From the NCBI GenBank assembly GCA_903945375.1, contig CAJAVP010000001.1:1-64000 (forward strand): a stretch of DNA of 64,000 nt, read 5' to 3'. Of the stretch, positions 35,530-43,747 are shown piece after piece. Under the pieces are notes generated by a model that saw only the letters and a program-made list of their open reading frames with translations, was not told where the DNA came from and did no database searches. Positions within the stretch are counted from its first letter, which is position 1, and each line of letters opens with the position of its first letter. This DNA is from an uncultured Methylococcaceae bacterium (lineage in GTDB: Bacteria; Pseudomonadota; Gammaproteobacteria; Methylococcales; Methylomonadaceae). The translations under genes were made by a program, and so were the position numbers.

Positions 35530-36621
35530 ATGTCCAGCATTGAGAAAACCGCTGTTGAGCAATTGCTCAGTACCTTTATTGATCCCAATCATGGCTTAGA
35601 TTTGGTGTCAGCAAAATCGGTGAAGTCGATTGAGATAAACGATGAATCTTTAACTGTGCATCTGGAATTAGGTTATCCGGCTAACAGTATCATCGAGAGC
35701 TTACAAACCGCCGTACACAATCATTTATCAGTTTTACCAGGAATAAAAACCATCTCGGTGCTTATTACGGTAAAAATTTTGTCTCATGCCGTACAGCAGG
35801 CATTAAAGCCGCATCCCCATGTAAAAAACATTATTGCCGTGGCATCGGGCAAAGGTGGTGTTGGCAAATCAACAACATCGGTCAATTTAGCCTTAGCACT
35901 GTCTGCCGAAGGCGCGACGGTTGGTATTTTGGATGCTGATATTTACGGGCCGAGTATTCCAACGATGTTGGGCTTATCAGGTTTTCCAGACAGTATCGAC
36001 AACAAAACGATGCAACCCAAAATGGCTTATAACTTACAAACCATGTCTATTGGTTATTTAGTTGAAGCCGATCAGGCGATGATTTGGCGTGGCCCGATGG
36101 CAACGAATGCCTTGCAGCAATTACTGCGTGACACCCAATGGTCTGAGCTGGATTATTTGATTATTGATTTACCCCCTGGAACGGGGGATATTCAGTTGAC
36201 CTTGGCGCAACAAATACCTGTCAGCGGTGCGCTGATTGTCACAACACCACAAGATATCGCATTAATTGATGCACAGCGCGGGTTGGCGATGTTTGCTAAA
36301 GTGAATGTGCCGGTGTTGGGGGTGATTGAAAATATGAGCTTGCATATTTGCTCGGCCTGCGGTCACGAAGAGGCTATTTTCGGCTCAGGTGGTGGCGTTA
36401 TTATGGCCGAGACCAATAAAGTAGATTTTTTGGGCGCATTACCGTTGGAAATGAGCATTCGGCAAGATGCCGATGCGGGTAGACCCACCGTCATCGCCAA
36501 TCCGGAAGGTCGTCCTGCACAACTGTATAAAGAAATTGCGCGTAAAACAGCCGCTAGATTAGCGTTAAAAGCAAAAGATTTCAGTTCTCGCTTTCCGACT
36601 ATCGTGGTGCAAAATACCTAA
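35530..36621 (+). CDS. apbC: Mrp/ApbC-family P-loop ATPase, iron-sulfur cluster carrier
   Basis: Cytoplasmic scaffold or carrier that holds and transfers Fe-S clusters. An N-terminal DUF59/MIP18-like segment (FIDPNHGLDLVS) is followed by the deviant Walker A (residues 107-115, GKGGVGKST), the DADIYGPSIPTMLG switch and IIDLPPGTGD. The cluster-binding CxxC is C274/C277 (HICSACGHE). At 363 residues it is the usual length. The start has TAGGAATAG before it. It shares the strand with the TPR gene but is a housekeeping gene rather than evidently part of the secretion loci. Confidence 0.94.
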   Translation: MSSIEKTAVEQLLSTFIDPNHGLDLVSAKSVKSIEINDESLTVHLELGYPANSIIESLQTAVHNHLSVLPGIKTISVLITVKILSHAVQQALKPHPHVKNIIAVASGKGGVGKSTTSVNLALALSAEGATVGILDADIYGPSIPTMLGLSGFPDSIDNKTMQPKMAYNLQTMSIGYLVEADQAMIWRGPMATNALQQLLRDTQWSELDYLIIDLPPGTGDIQLTLAQQIPVSGALIVTTPQDIALIDAQRGLAMFAKVNVPVLGVIENMSLHICSACGHEEAIFGSGGGVIMAETNKVDFLGALPLEMSIRQDADAGRPTVIANPEGRPAQLYKEIARKTAARLALKAKDFSSRFPTIVVQNT

Positions 36622-36629
36622 ATTGAAAA

Positions 36630-36660
36630 TCATCGAAGCGGCTTTTTGCCGCTTCGATGA
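36630..36660. terminator. Bidirectional terminator between apbC and the NHL gene
   Basis: A perfect 13-bp stem (TCATCGAAGCGGC/GCCGCTTCGATGA) with a TTTTT loop lies between two convergent genes. It lacks a long flanking T run but position and symmetry suit a shared terminator. Confidence 0.7.
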
Positions 36661-36670
36661 CGACTGAGGT

Positions 36671-39130
36671 TTAAGGTTGTAAAAATTGTAAGAGTCGGTT
36701 GTTGCCGCTATCGATCACATACAAGTTTTCGTTGCTATCAAATTTCAGGTCATTCGGGGTCGATAAGGTGTTGGGGCTGGTGGTACGATCAGAATTGGCA
36801 TTAAACAAATTACCTTGTCCAAACACGCGGTCAGCGGTTCGATTGCTGGTTAAAGGGGCAAGATATTTCAGAACACGATTGTTATATGTATCCGCAATAA
36901 AGACTTCATTTTTTCGGTTGACTGCGACGGCGCGTGGATTACACAAACTGTCGGCGTTTAATGTCACAATATTACAATTATTGGTCGTGAAGTTGTTCAA
37001 TTGACCAAACACGCGATCGGCGGTGGTGTCATTTGCGGGCAGTTTGTTATATTCCAAAACACGATGGTTTCGATAATCTGCAACATAAAGATTATCTGCA
37101 CCATCTAAAGCAAGTCCATATGGATTACATAGGCTATTGGCGGTTACTCCACCTTGATTACACGAATTTGTTGTGAAGCTGCTTGCTTGACCATAAACCT
37201 TGTCTGCCGTGCTATCCCCTTTGTAAGGTTGTTCAAATTTTAAAACGCGGTGATTATCATAATCCGCGACGTACAAATTATCCTGACTATCAAAAGCTAA
37301 GCCCACCGGTGTGCAAAGGCTATTGGCTGTTAAGCCATTTTGGTTACAGCCACGGGTTGTAAAACTACCCACTTGTCCTAATACCTTATCCGCTACGGTG
37401 TCAGTGCTGAAGGGCGTTGTGTAAATTAACACGCGATGATTGTTTTGATCGGCAACATAAAGATTACCCAAACTATCAACGGCTACATCATTCGGCCCAT
37501 AAAGGGTTTTCTCGCTAATACCGCCGTTATTATCCGTGTGACTATACGCATTGGGTTGCCCAAACACTAATGCTGCAGGTGCATGATTAAGAAATGACTG
37601 CACGTCTTGCCATGCCAAAACTCGATGACTATTGTATTCCGTGAGGTAAACGCGATTGGGGGTCACACTACGATCGAGTGCAATATAACCGGTGCCGCTT
37701 GAGTCCGAAAAATTAAACCCACGATCATCAAAGGCGTTAGGCAGATTGTTGTTAAGTGCATATTGTCCCAACACGCCATTTGCGGCTTGTCCAGATTTTA
37801 TACCTAAGATCGGATTCGTTTTAGAGATGATACTGGGTTTATATTGCAGGACACGATGATTACTGGTGTCAGCGACATATAAATTCGGGCTATTTTGTGA
37901 GCCACTCGCAGTATCGACAGTAAGGCCATCTGGATTACATAGATTGCCTTGATTTGCCGCACCGTAGGGGAATGTACCGCCATTCGTATTATTGCAATCT
38001 CGAGTACTGGTCGCCTTAAATTGACCCAAAACTTTAGCGGCCGTTGCTGAACCAGAGGCATAACCTAAAACGCGATGGTTATTTTGGTCGCTGATGTATA
38101 ACGCATCATTGGGTGCAACAATAACCGCTGTTGGATAGCAAAGCGTTTTGCTGTTGATGCCGCCGTTATTACAGTCACGCGCAGAAAATGAATTCGGCTG
38201 CCCATAAACTTTATCGGCTTTCGTATCGGTAGTCAGAGGGCTAGTAAATTTTAGAATCCGGTTGTTGCTGGAGTCTGCAACATAAAGATTGCCACGTACA
38301 TCAACATTTAAACCGGTTGGATTACAAAGTGTACTTTCACTGGTCGTGTTGTTGATGTTACAGCTGCCGGTGTTAAAGGTGTCGAACTGTCCAAAAACGC
38401 GATCAGCTGTTGTGTCACCTGAACCATCAATTGCGGAGATAGATTCTGGTGTATTAAATTCAAGCACCCGATGATTCGATTGGTCGGACACGTAGAGATT
38501 ATCGGCGCTATCTAAGGTCACTCTAATGGGATTACAGAGCGAAGATTCTGATGTCGAGTTGCAATCACTGCGAGTAAAGCTACCAAATTGTCCAAAGACA
38601 TCATCGGCGACTTTATCGGATTCAAAGGGTTTTTCGTAGAAAAGAACGCGATGATTGCCTTTGTCCGCGACATAAAGATTTCCAACACTGTCAACGGCAA
38701 CGCCTGAAGGGTGGCATAAGGTACTGGCGGTCGGTGAGCTGCCATTATTACAGCTCGTTGAACTGAAATCCGCTTGTCCAATAACCATGTCCGCATTGGC
38801 GTGAGTGTTAAATGCCGCAAGAGATTTCCACGCGAGAACGCGATGATTATTATAATCGGTAACGTAGATGCGTTGTGGTGAAACGGTTTTGTCAACGACT
38901 ATATCGGAAATACTTCCAGAAAAGTCAAAGCCGCGACTATCAATCATGTTCCTAGTATCGTGTGTAAAATCCAATTGCCCGGCAACAGCATCCGCCGTGG
39001 TGTCGTTTTCTGTGCCAGGTTTTAAGCGAGGCTCAATGCTTGATGCCGCATGAGCCGTTGTACTGAAAAAAATGGCACAAGCCAAGATGGGCATTGCCGT
39101 GTTTAGTTGTTTTAATAGTTTGTTTTTCAT
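36671..39130 (-). CDS. Secreted NHL-repeat double beta-propeller protein
   Basis: 819 residues with a signal peptide (ends TAHA). It contains about twelve NHL repeats with the core LYVADxxNHRVL (for example NLYVADKGNHRVLFY, NLYVADQNNHRVLIY), interspersed with VFGQxxxFxxxxCN segments bearing paired cysteines. The protein is an internal duplication: a block starting DSRGFDFSGS...RIYVTDYNNHRVLAW recurs in the second half as DDRGFNFSDS...RVYLTEYNSHRVLAW, so two six-bladed propellers are likely. It is exported; no anchor is visible. It is downstream of the LVIVD/RTX gene on the same strand (71 bp gap) and probably co-transcribed. A binding role is likely, ligand unknown. Confidence 0.85.
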   Translation of the reverse strand: MKNKLLKQLNTAMPILACAIFFSTTAHAASSIEPRLKPGTENDTTADAVAGQLDFTHDTRNMIDSRGFDFSGSISDIVVDKTVSPQRIYVTDYNNHRVLAWKSLAAFNTHANADMVIGQADFSSTSCNNGSSPTASTLCHPSGVAVDSVGNLYVADKGNHRVLFYEKPFESDKVADDVFGQFGSFTRSDCNSTSESSLCNPIRVTLDSADNLYVSDQSNHRVLEFNTPESISAIDGSGDTTADRVFGQFDTFNTGSCNINNTTSESTLCNPTGLNVDVRGNLYVADSSNNRILKFTSPLTTDTKADKVYGQPNSFSARDCNNGGINSKTLCYPTAVIVAPNDALYISDQNNHRVLGYASGSATAAKVLGQFKATSTRDCNNTNGGTFPYGAANQGNLCNPDGLTVDTASGSQNSPNLYVADTSNHRVLQYKPSIISKTNPILGIKSGQAANGVLGQYALNNNLPNAFDDRGFNFSDSSGTGYIALDRSVTPNRVYLTEYNSHRVLAWQDVQSFLNHAPAALVFGQPNAYSHTDNNGGISEKTLYGPNDVAVDSLGNLYVADQNNHRVLIYTTPFSTDTVADKVLGQVGSFTTRGCNQNGLTANSLCTPVGLAFDSQDNLYVADYDNHRVLKFEQPYKGDSTADKVYGQASSFTTNSCNQGGVTANSLCNPYGLALDGADNLYVADYRNHRVLEYNKLPANDTTADRVFGQLNNFTTNNCNIVTLNADSLCNPRAVAVNRKNEVFIADTYNNRVLKYLAPLTSNRTADRVFGQGNLFNANSDRTTSPNTLSTPNDLKFDSNENLYVIDSGNNRLLQFLQP

Positions 39131-39157
39131 ATGTTTTCTCTGGGTTAAAGAATAGTC

Positions 39158-39199
39158 CGTAGGACTGCGGCATGTACACTATCACTAATGCGTCCTACG
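39158..39199. repeat. Inverted repeat between the NHL and LVIVD/RTX genes
   Basis: CGTAGGAC (39158-39165) and GTCCTACG (39192-39199) are perfect 8-bp arms flanking a 26-bp spacer. It may be a folded intercistronic element. It is not the same sequence as the 105-bp element at 42666. Confidence 0.35.
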
Positions 39200-39201
39200 C
39201 G

Positions 39202-42200
39202 TTAAATCACCACAAAATCGGCATTAGTAATGGGTAAATTAACACCCAACTGAGCGATTTGTACACCTTGACCCGCACCGCTAGCATCCGAATCATACGT
39301 CACTACACCGGTGCTGGGATTATAGATCACATAATCATTCGGATCATGTGCGGCCTCGCCTTTATAAAACAAATTGACATCCAATTTACCCAACGGAGCT
39401 AATTGAGTAAAAATTTGATTATCCAATTTAATGGTATCGTCAATCGGTTTAAAGTCAGTCACTTTATCAATATTGTCCGCCGTTGGCAGGGTATCCAACA
39501 CAACGGTATCTTTACCTTTACCGCCTGTTAACACATCACTACCCACGCCGCCGTTTAACACGTCATCGCCCGAACCGCCAAACAAAGAATCGCGACCAAT
39601 TGCACCGCTTAAATTATTCTTGCCGTCATTTCCAGTTAAGCTATTGTCGCTCTCATTCCCCGCCAAACTACTCGCTCCCGTACCCGGCGCAATCGTGCCA
39701 TTCTCAATACCGGTCGGCAGCGTATATTTACTGAGCTGATACGGCATAATGACCACATCGACATCGTTTGCCAAACCTTTGTCATCAATGACATCCAGCG
39801 CGTCATAACCCAAATAATACGTGTCATTGCCTGCGCCGCCGCTTAAGGTATCCTGCCCCAAACCGCCGTCCAGCGTATCATTGCCATCATTGCCTTCGAT
39901 GTAATCATTATCCTGTTCACCGTACAACTTATCATCGCCCTCGTTGCCAGAAATCACATCGTTGCCATAACTGCCATAAATCGTGTCATTGCCTGCACCG
40001 CCCGACAAATCATCATCACCGGCTTGACCCAAAATATAATTAGGCACTTCCGTTCCTATCAAAATATCGGTACCGTCTGAGCCGTTGATCGTAACCGCCT
40101 GCTGAACCGGCGTGTCCAGATTGGTCAAGGTCACGCTGGGCACTTTGACATTCTTATACAACACATCCAAGGTCGAAAGACTCGCATTCAAACTGTACGC
40201 AATATTGCCATCAAGCAAACCATCATTTTGACCGGTCACCGTCAGCGCTTGACCAACCGACCAATTCGCCGCCGTAAACGTCATCGCAGCCGTGCTCAAT
40301 TGACCTTCCGTCGTATCACTGCTAACAAAACTGATCGTCACATCACGATTTGGAGCTGATTTTAATGACACATTGAAAACCGCCGTATCGCCTTGCTCGC
40401 TGGTGGTCACATCCGCACCGATTAGATTAACGCCAGTATCTCCAACGGGTGGCACAACCGGCGCGGTCACCGCCGCCGTTGCTGCACTTGCCACGCTTTC
40501 AGCCGTACCCAGTTGATCCGTATAGCTGGCGGTCGCCGTAATGGTTTTACCGACTTCGTTGCTGGTTAAGGTGTAACGGCTACCCGTACCAATCGCCACG
40601 CCATTGGCTTGCCATTGGTACGTGATTGTGCCTAGGCCATCGGCATCAGTTAAGTTGTTGCTGGCGGTTAAGGTTTGTCCCGTGATCGCATTTCCGGCAA
40701 TCGTCACTGCCCCCAGCGGGCTAAGATTACCGCTGTCAGCAATTTTAGCCGTTACTGTGCTGATTTTGCTTTCTACTACACCCGCGCTGTCAGTATAACT
40801 AGCCGTCACAAAATACGTCTTGCCGACATCAGCAGCGGTCAAAGTGTAACTATCACCGGTTGCAACCACACTGGTACGTGCCGTCCAAGTGTAAGTGATT
40901 GCCCCCAAGCCATTATCATCCGCCAATGTATTGTGCGCGGTTAAGATTTGACCTTGTACCGCACTGCCGGAAATCGTGACTGTACCGGTCGGCAAGACAT
41001 TGCCAACGACAGTTGAAGTCGCAGCACTGGTGATGCTTTCGGCGGTGCTATAAGCATCGGTATAACTGGCGGTTGCCGTTATCAGTTTGCCCGCATCATT
41101 AGCCAACACTTTATAACTGTCTCCCGTACCAACCGCTGTGCCACCCGCTTTCCAGGTGTAAGTGATCGTTCCTAAACCATCCCCATCTGCCACGGTATTA
41201 CTGGCGGTCAAGGTTTGCCCTTGAATTGCATTGCCACTGATAATGACCGAACCGGTCGGTGCGATATTGGGAATAATGCGAACGGCTTGCACCGCCCCCG
41301 CTGCTCCCACATACGCATAATGGTCGGCAACGGCAACACTGGTTGCTGAGTTGTTATAACTTTGCAATAAAACAGGAGTTGCCGGATTACTGACATCAAT
41401 CACCTTCAAGCTACTCCCATCGGCAACATAGGCTTCAGTGCCATTGATAACAACCGAAATTGCTGTTCCATTCGTATCAAGCCCGCCAAGACGAGTCGGT
41501 GTGGCTGGATTGCTGATATTGAAAAGCTGTAAGCCATCTGACCCATCAGCCACATAAGCCGTTGCACCGCTCAAGGTAATACTATAAGCCGTACCGGTCG
41601 TGTCAATGCCGCCAACCCGCACTGGCACTAGTGGATTACTAATATCGATGACTTGCAAACCACTATCCCCATCCGCCACATACGCATAATTGCCACTGAC
41701 AGCCACATCATACGCCGTACCGGTCGTATCAAAACCGCCGCCTGCGGCTGGACTGTTTGGCGTGAAGACATCAATTATTTTCAGACCCTGATCGCCATCG
41801 GCAATATAAGCATAATCATCATCACTGACTGCCACGCCGTAAGCTGTGCCGGCGGTATCAAAACCTGACAAGCGGGTCGGTACAGCCGGATTACTGACAT
41901 CAATAATTTGTAAGCCAGAACTGCCGTCGGCGATGTAAGCGAGCGTGCCTTTGACGCTGATGTCGAATGCTTCGCCGGTCGTTTTATAACTGCCGATTGA
42001 TGCCATTGCGCTGGGGTTGGTCATGTCGGTGATTTTTAAGCCGGATGACTCCACCGAATACGCCGAATTGGCGTTGATACTGATGCCGGATAGGGGAATA
42101 GAAAACGTGGCTAAAAACTCGAAGTCGTCCTTGGGATAGGAAGCAGCCCCAGCCCATGCAGAACTGCTTAATTGACCAAGATTGTTGGATGAACTACTAT

Positions 42201-42618
42201 AAACAATGTGGCCGGCTGAATATTGTTCCGCCCCAATAGAAGTTCCCTTCAGAGCGGCATAGTCGCCTTTATTATTTTTATCGACGGCAATAAAAAATAC
42301 ATAGGATTTATTGGCATCCAACGGTTGGTCGATACCCGTAAATACTGTTTTTTGATAACCGCCAGCAGAACTTAAGCTATATGGATTTGACTGCCATAAA
42401 ATGCTGCCGGCTTTATTGTTGATCCATTCCGCCAAATAGCCCTTAAATTTGCTTGTGCCACTCGTAGGATCAATCCAAAAAGTAAAGGAATTGATTACGG
42501 TGTTAATGTTATCTGGCACTTTGAAGGTTTGACCAAAGGCAAAAGTTTGACCTTCACCAAAAGCTGCGAAATTGTATGCCGTTAAGCCGTTTTGGGCGGA
42601 ACCTATTTCAATACTCAT
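39202..42618 (-). CDS. Large repeat protein: LVIVD propeller, Ig-like repeats, Calx-beta-like and RTX repeats
   Basis: 1138 residues without an N-terminal signal peptide, starting after AGAGGATAA. Domains in order: an N-terminal beta domain (about 1-175); five to seven LVIVD repeats (AYIADGSSGLQIIDVSNPA and variants, about 180-450); three roughly 90-residue Ig-like repeats each with GQTLTAxNxxxDxDGLGxITYxW (about 455-730); a Calx-beta-like segment with TSEQGDTAVFNVSL; then RTX calcium-binding nonapeptides (GGAGNDTIYG, GGSGDDVLNGG) near the C terminus. The RTX tail and lack of signal peptide indicate type I secretion, but no ABC exporter genes are in the window. Likely a surface or secreted adhesin-like protein. 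Confidence 0.85.
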   Translation of the reverse strand: MSIEIGSAQNGLTAYNFAAFGEGQTFAFGQTFKVPDNINTVINSFTFWIDPTSGTSKFKGYLAEWINNKAGSILWQSNPYSLSSAGGYQKTVFTGIDQPLDANKSYVFFIAVDKNNKGDYAALKGTSIGAEQYSAGHIVYSSSSNNLGQLSSSAWAGAASYPKDDFEFLATFSIPLSGISINANSAYSVESSGLKITDMTNPSAMASIGSYKTTGEAFDISVKGTLAYIADGSSGLQIIDVSNPAVPTRLSGFDTAGTAYGVAVSDDDYAYIADGDQGLKIIDVFTPNSPAAGGGFDTTGTAYDVAVSGNYAYVADGDSGLQVIDISNPLVPVRVGGIDTTGTAYSITLSGATAYVADGSDGLQLFNISNPATPTRLGGLDTNGTAISVVINGTEAYVADGSSLKVIDVSNPATPVLLQSYNNSATSVAVADHYAYVGAAGAVQAVRIIPNIAPTGSVIISGNAIQGQTLTASNTVADGDGLGTITYTWKAGGTAVGTGDSYKVLANDAGKLITATASYTDAYSTAESITSAATSTVVGNVLPTGTVTISGSAVQGQILTAHNTLADDNGLGAITYTWTARTSVVATGDSYTLTAADVGKTYFVTASYTDSAGVVESKISTVTAKIADSGNLSPLGAVTIAGNAITGQTLTASNNLTDADGLGTITYQWQANGVAIGTGSRYTLTSNEVGKTITATASYTDQLGTAESVASAATAAVTAPVVPPVGDTGVNLIGADVTTSEQGDTAVFNVSLKSAPNRDVTISFVSSDTTEGQLSTAAMTFTAANWSVGQALTVTGQNDGLLDGNIAYSLNASLSTLDVLYKNVKVPSVTLTNLDTPVQQAVTINGSDGTDILIGTEVPNYILGQAGDDDLSGGAGNDTIYGSYGNDVISGNEGDDKLYGEQDNDYIEGNDGNDTLDGGLGQDTLSGGAGNDTYYLGYDALDVIDDKGLANDVDVVIMPYQLSKYTLPTGIENGTIAPGTGASSLAGNESDNSLTGNDGKNNLSGAIGRDSLFGGSGDDVLNGGVGSDVLTGGKGKDTVVLDTLPTADNIDKVTDFKPIDDTIKLDNQIFTQLAPLGKLDVNLFYKGEAAHDPNDYVIYNPSTGVVTYDSDASGAGQGVQIAQLGVNLPITNADFVVI

Positions 42619-42665
42619 ATTATTTATCCTCTTTCATTGATTGATAATTCTGTGTGGTAATCAGT

Positions 42666-42770
42666 CCGCGTAGGGTGGATAAGCGTTAGCGTCATCCACC
42701 AACAATCCTTATAAGGTGCATGACGCTAACGCTTATGCACCCTACGATGCTATCCAATTAAGCCGTTAGG
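42666..42770. repeat. Palindromic repeat element, copy A
   Basis: A 105-bp element with near-perfect 32-bp inverted arms (left begins CGTAGGGTGGATAAGCG, right is its complement with two differences) and a 14-bp centre (AACAATCCTTATAA). Arms contain the internal palindrome GCGTTAGCG. It is almost identical to the elements at 42882 and 43408. It has no coding capacity and is probably a REP/MITE-type non-autonomous element. Confidence 0.85.
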
Positions 42771-43207
42771 CTGATTTTTGGGTGATTCTAAAGCAACAAC
42801 CGGAATTATCAAAAGGAATAAGTGAGATAAACCTCACGATTACGGTCTTACCATACCGCGTACCCCGCATAAAACCTCAGCCCGCGTAGGGTGGATAAGC
42901 GTTAGCGTCATCCACCAACAACCCTTATAAGGTGCATGACGCTAACACTTATGCACCCTACGATGCTAGCGTATTTTTTTGTCTTAATAATATCAATAGG
43001 TTATGTTGTAAATATAACAAATTGTTAGAAACCTAACGAGTTGATATAAGGTTTCTTAGGGTTAGGACTGTTGCTTTTCAATGGTTTATATAGTTATATA
43101 TATAAAAAGCTGTATTGGCATATTTGCTGCCTTGTTAGGCTTATCAAGCCTAAAGTTTGATGGCTCAAAAGAGTGTTTCTATCTATAAATCATTGAGGAA
43201 GTTATTT
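42771..43207. other. Non-coding region between the repeats and the PstS-like remnant
   Basis: No gene is supported. It holds repeat copy B and an AT-rich stretch (43080-43110, with alternating TA) about 100 bp before the ATG at 43208, where GAGGAAG serves as ribosome site. This is probably the original promoter of the PstS-like remnant. Confidence 0.45.
42882..42968. repeat. Palindromic repeat element, copy B
   Basis: The 87-bp core of the same element, with both inverted arms but without the 3' tail present in copies A and C (TATCCAATTAAGCCGTTAGG). It differs at single positions in the centre and in the right arm (AACACTT instead of AACGCTT). Confidence 0.85.
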
Positions 43208-43407
43208 ATGAACAAATTTAAACGCATTGCGGTGGCTGCGTTGTTGATGAACGCTGGGAATGCTCAAGCTTTAACACCTTGGGATAATGGCGTACCAAAT
43301 CTAACTATTCGTATTTCCGGTGCGGTCGCGCAAAATAAAGCTTACACGCAAGTGGTGACAGATATTTTGGCAGCTTCTGGCACATTGGATACCTTTAATG
43401 ATGTAGC
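43208..43407 (+). pseudogene. Truncated PstS-like secreted-protein gene, cut by repeat copy C
   Basis: ATG at 43208 follows GAGGAAG. The frame encodes a signal peptide (MNKFKRIAVAALLMNAGNAQ) and about 46 residues resembling the N terminus of the 12819 protein (LTIRISGAVAQNKAYTQVV against the SGSSAAGTFF region). It runs into repeat copy C at 43408, whose arm adds a nonsense tail up to a stop at 43504. No further PstS-like coding sequence is found beyond the repeat, so most of the gene was deleted. It occupies the same position relative to tpsB2 as the intact gene does to tpsB1. Confidence 0.7.
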
Positions 43408-43513
43408 CCGCGTAGGGTGGATAAGCGTTAGCGTCATCCACCAACGATCCTTATTAAGGTGCATGACGCTAACGCTTATGCACCCTACGATGCTATCCAA
43501 TTAAGCCGTTAGG
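43408..43513. repeat. Palindromic repeat element, copy C (inside a gene)
   Basis: A 106-bp copy with the same arms and 3' tail as copy A; the centre has one extra T. It lies directly after residue NDVA of the PstS-like remnant, so its insertion or an associated deletion broke that gene. Confidence 0.85.
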
Positions 43514-43747
43514 TTACAAATCGTCGGGCAGCTCTAGCTTCCTGTCCATTGCTACACTGCTATCTACCAGGCTGTTGCGCCAATGATGATTGAGCAACAG
43601 GCAATCAACATAGACTGCTGCCTCAGCAACAGTTATTCAGCAGTTATCAAACAATATTCTTAATAAAATCATACGAATACAAATAGGCATACTTAATGCT
43701 TTAGTTATTATTCATGGGTTTATCATTTTTCTTATCAATCATTACAT
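43514..43747. other. Upstream region of tpsB2
   Basis: About 230 bp without a supported gene. It contains a Gln/Ala-like GC-rich patch around 43560-43640 and then AT-rich sequence. No clear ribosome site precedes the tpsB2 ATG. Nothing here resembles the DNA upstream of tpsB1. Confidence 0.4.

Noticed and set aside
42666-43513. CRISPR array
   Set aside because: The three repeats are about 105 bp, internally palindromic and irregularly spaced (216 and 526 bp), with no cas genes.
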